A DNA stretch of 7,875 nt from a bacterium (GTDB lineage Bacteria; Zhuqueibacterota; Zhuqueibacteria; Thermofontimicrobiales; Thermofontimicrobiaceae), in assembly GCA_011046315.1 (NCBI GenBank), contig DSAU01000115.1:1-7875 (forward strand). The letters are read 5' to 3'. The notes beneath the pieces were generated by a model. That model ran no database searches and was not told the DNA's origin. It was given only the letters and a program-made list of their open reading frames with translations. The translations under genes and the position numbers were made by a program. Positions within the stretch are counted from its first letter, which is position 1; each line of letters begins with the position of its first letter. Shown piece after piece: positions 5,856-7,875 of the stretch.

Positions 5856-7875
5856 CTATTTAACCGCAAAATCAAACACACCGTCCCAATTGTCCGCCGG
5901 CGGCGTTTCAATGAATTCGAGACAGCGTTGGGTGTAAAGCGAGGAAGGGCCGTCAGACGGAAAATAGCGCAGCACCCGCCGGAATTCCCGAAGCGCCTGT
6001 GACCATTTCCGCTGCCTGAAAAATGTCAGCCCGGCGGTATAGACATCAATGATCAGCTCTTTTTCAATAGCGGGTAGGTTTTCCATGCCACGCAACTCAT
6101 AAATTTTGACAGGCCGGGATTTGCCCTTGACGCGAACATTATCCAATTCCCGCGCCAAAGCTTTGTTTCGGACTTCATTATAAGTCGATTCGCTGATGAT
6201 GATGGTGGTCTTGTAATGTTTATTGGCGCCTTCCAATCGGGCGCCCAGGTTGACCTCGTCGCCGATAACCGTATAATCGAACAACTGGATTGACCCGAGG
6301 TTTCCCACAATCACCTTACCGGTATTGATGCCGATCCCGATCTGAAAATACTCCATTTCCCGTTGTGACCAGGATTTTTGCAGCATTCTCAATCGGGCAA
6401 TCATTTCCAGTGCGGTCACACAAGCGCGTTCAGCGTGATCTTTAAAATAATAGGGCGCGCCATAGAGCGCCATGATCTCATCCCCGACAAATTTATCCAG
6501 TGTTCCGCCTTGTTTAAAAATCACATCGACCATCGCTGTTAAATATTCGGTCAATCGCTGAACCACAACCTCCGGTGTATATTTCTCACTGTAGGTTGTA
6601 AATGAGCGAATATCAGAAAACAGCACAGTGAGAATTTTTCGCTCGCCGCCGAATTTGGGCAATTCGCCAGAGCTAAGCATGGAATCGACCACACTCCGCG
6701 CCACGTACTGTTGAAAAGTCTTACGGTAACGCCCCTTTTCCCGCTGTTCGACCAGAATACTATGAATAACATTTGCACCGTAGCTGATCCCAAAGACGAC
6801 CACCGGAAATATCAAGAGCACCCATATACTCAGTACGACAAAAACCCAAATGCAGGCCAGAGCATACACTATTAATGTACCGCCGGCAGCGATCATGCCG
6901 TAAAGCGGCTTCAATTTTAATGAAATATAAAAACTGATTAGCCCCAATAAGAGCGTTATCGCCAAAATTGCCAACGGAGAAGCCGGAACAATAAAGCGCT
7001 GATCAATGATGGTGTGAAGTGCGTTGGCGTGCATTTCAACGCCGGGCATTAATTGTTTCGCACCATCGAAGTGAAAAAACGGAGTTAACTTGTTATCCTG
7101 CAGCTCTTCGGCAGAAGCGCCGACCATTACAATTTTATCTTGAAAAATACCGGATTCTTTATAAATTTCAAAAATATCAGTATCTTCGGCTTCATCCGGC
7201 AGTGAAAACTGGGAATCGTCCAAAATATTTACGAATGAATAGGTCGGAAAGCTACGCGCCGGTCCGATGTAATTGATGAGCATGGTATCAAATTCATAAT
7301 TGGAAATGGAAAATTTTCCCACTGTTAGCGAGCCGTCATTGGCGATAGCAACATTTTTGGTGGGCATATTTTGGATAAAGCAGAGCGTTTCCACTGCTAA
7401 TGGATAATAGAATCTTTGGTTTAATTTCTGGAATAGATTATAACGCCGGATAAAACCGTCGCTATCCAAATAAACATTAGCATAACCCCAGCAGGCACCG
7501 GCTTCAAGCAAAGGGCGCAGTGGTTTTAAGGGATAGCGGTTCAGTGTCTGATGGGAGCCGTATTCCGCGACCATCTTGCCTGCCAGAACCACTCGCGGAA
7601 AGCGGGCAATGGCATGTTGCAAACTCAAATCATCATACGGATCAATTAATGAGGGCTCGGTAAATTCAACATCCAACACAATTGCAGCCGCGCCAGCTGC
7701 TGCTAAATTTTCGATCGCCCGGGCGAAATAGGCGCGGGGAAAGGGCCATTTGAGTTTCAGGCTGAAAAATGTCTGATCATCAATCGTAACCAGCACAATG
7801 TTAGAATCTTTTGCTGGCGATGAACCGCGGACTTTGAAGCGAAAATCATAAGATTTCAACTCCAAACCATCAAAC
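5856..7875 (-). CDS. CHASE2-domain class III adenylate cyclase, 5' end beyond the window
   Basis: It makes cAMP from ATP at the inner membrane under control of an extracytoplasmic CHASE2 sensor. Residues are numbered from a TTG codon at 7865, but the frame stays open to the right edge (F-D-G before L-E-L-K-S-Y-D). The real start and first membrane helix therefore lie outside. CHASE2 spans about 1-290, with IVLVTIDD, DSDGFIRRY, DKIVMVGAS and PGVEMHAN (274-281). Three TM helices follow (about 298-315, 321-339, 343-362), then a linker helix and the cyclase domain. Catalytic residues are intact: metal Asp D418 in FSDIRSFT and D462 in DKFVGDEIM, substrate Lys K458 and Thr T532 in DYTVIGD, and transition-state N539 and R543. 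The Lys/Thr pair marks class IIIb. The C-terminal segment (about 600-669, ending PPADNWDGV) is a TPR-like tail common in these cyclases. The stop lies 44 nt from the convergent TPR gene. Confidence 0.95.
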   Translation of the reverse strand, partial: FDGLELKSYDFRFKVRGSSPAKDSNIVLVTIDDQTFFSLKLKWPFPRAYFARAIENLAAAGAAAIVLDVEFTEPSLIDPYDDLSLQHAIARFPRVVLAGKMVAEYGSHQTLNRYPLKPLRPLLEAGACWGYANVYLDSDGFIRRYNLFQKLNQRFYYPLAVETLCFIQNMPTKNVAIANDGSLTVGKFSISNYEFDTMLINYIGPARSFPTYSFVNILDDSQFSLPDEAEDTDIFEIYKESGIFQDKIVMVGASAEELQDNKLTPFFHFDGAKQLMPGVEMHANALHTIIDQRFIVPASPLAILAITLLLGLISFYISLKLKPLYGMIAAGGTLIVYALACIWVFVVLSIWVLLIFPVVVFGISYGANVIHSILVEQREKGRYRKTFQQYVARSVVDSMLSSGELPKFGGERKILTVLFSDIRSFTTYSEKYTPEVVVQRLTEYLTAMVDVIFKQGGTLDKFVGDEIMALYGAPYYFKDHAERACVTALEMIARLRMLQKSWSQREMEYFQIGIGINTGKVIVGNLGSIQLFDYTVIGDEVNLGARLEGANKHYKTTIIISESTYNEVRNKALARELDNVRVKGKSRPVKIYELRGMENLPAIEKELIIDVYTAGLTFFRQRKWSQALREFRRVLRYFPSDGPSSLYTQRCLEFIETPPADNWDGVFDFAVK

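Overview
The window reads as ordinary bacterial chromosome of moderate GC with standard genetic code, probably from a free-living Gram-negative lineage with many signalling genes. A CHASE2 adenylate cyclase, a NamZ-family muramidase, LytR_C domains and a 'CCAAGGACACAAAG'-type palindromic repeat together recall the FCB / Calditrichota-KSB1-like candidate phyla. No rRNA or marker gene is present, so this placement is only a guess. I see no RNA gene, CRISPR array or transposase gene.

Region 1 (1-3979, + strand) is a compact three-gene unit. It holds a membrane protein with a cytosolic PP2C-like domain and a periplasmic LytR_C-type region (180-2081), a NamZ/DUF1343 exo-beta-N-acetylmuramidase with an export signal (2113-3399), and a small class I SAM methyltransferase (3392-3979). 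The first gap is 31 nt, and the last two genes overlap by 8 nt, so co-transcription and translational coupling are likely. Two of the three genes point to the cell envelope or peptidoglycan.

Region 2 (3980-4383) is a 404-nt gene-free stretch. Its right half is a 156-bp MITE-like element with 17-bp terminal inverted repeats and an inner palindrome built from CACAAAG units. It ends 30 nt before the next gene.

Region 3 (4384-5811, +) encodes a soluble helical protein with two C-terminal TPRs and an N-terminal two-thirds that I do not recognise. It converges, across 44 nt, on region 4 (5856 to the right edge, - strand). Region 4 is a CHASE2-transmembrane-class III adenylate cyclase with an intact catalytic set and a Lys/Thr substrate-selecting pair (class IIIb type). 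Its 5' end lies outside the window.

The most unusual item is the first gene. Its PP2C-like domain has lost key metal-site residues, notably the Asp of the SDG motif. It is joined through a single membrane helix to what looks like two tandem LytR_C-like domains, and it sits directly upstream of a muramidase. This suggests an uncharacterised inside-out link between a cytosolic pseudophosphatase-like domain and the cell wall. That function is inference.
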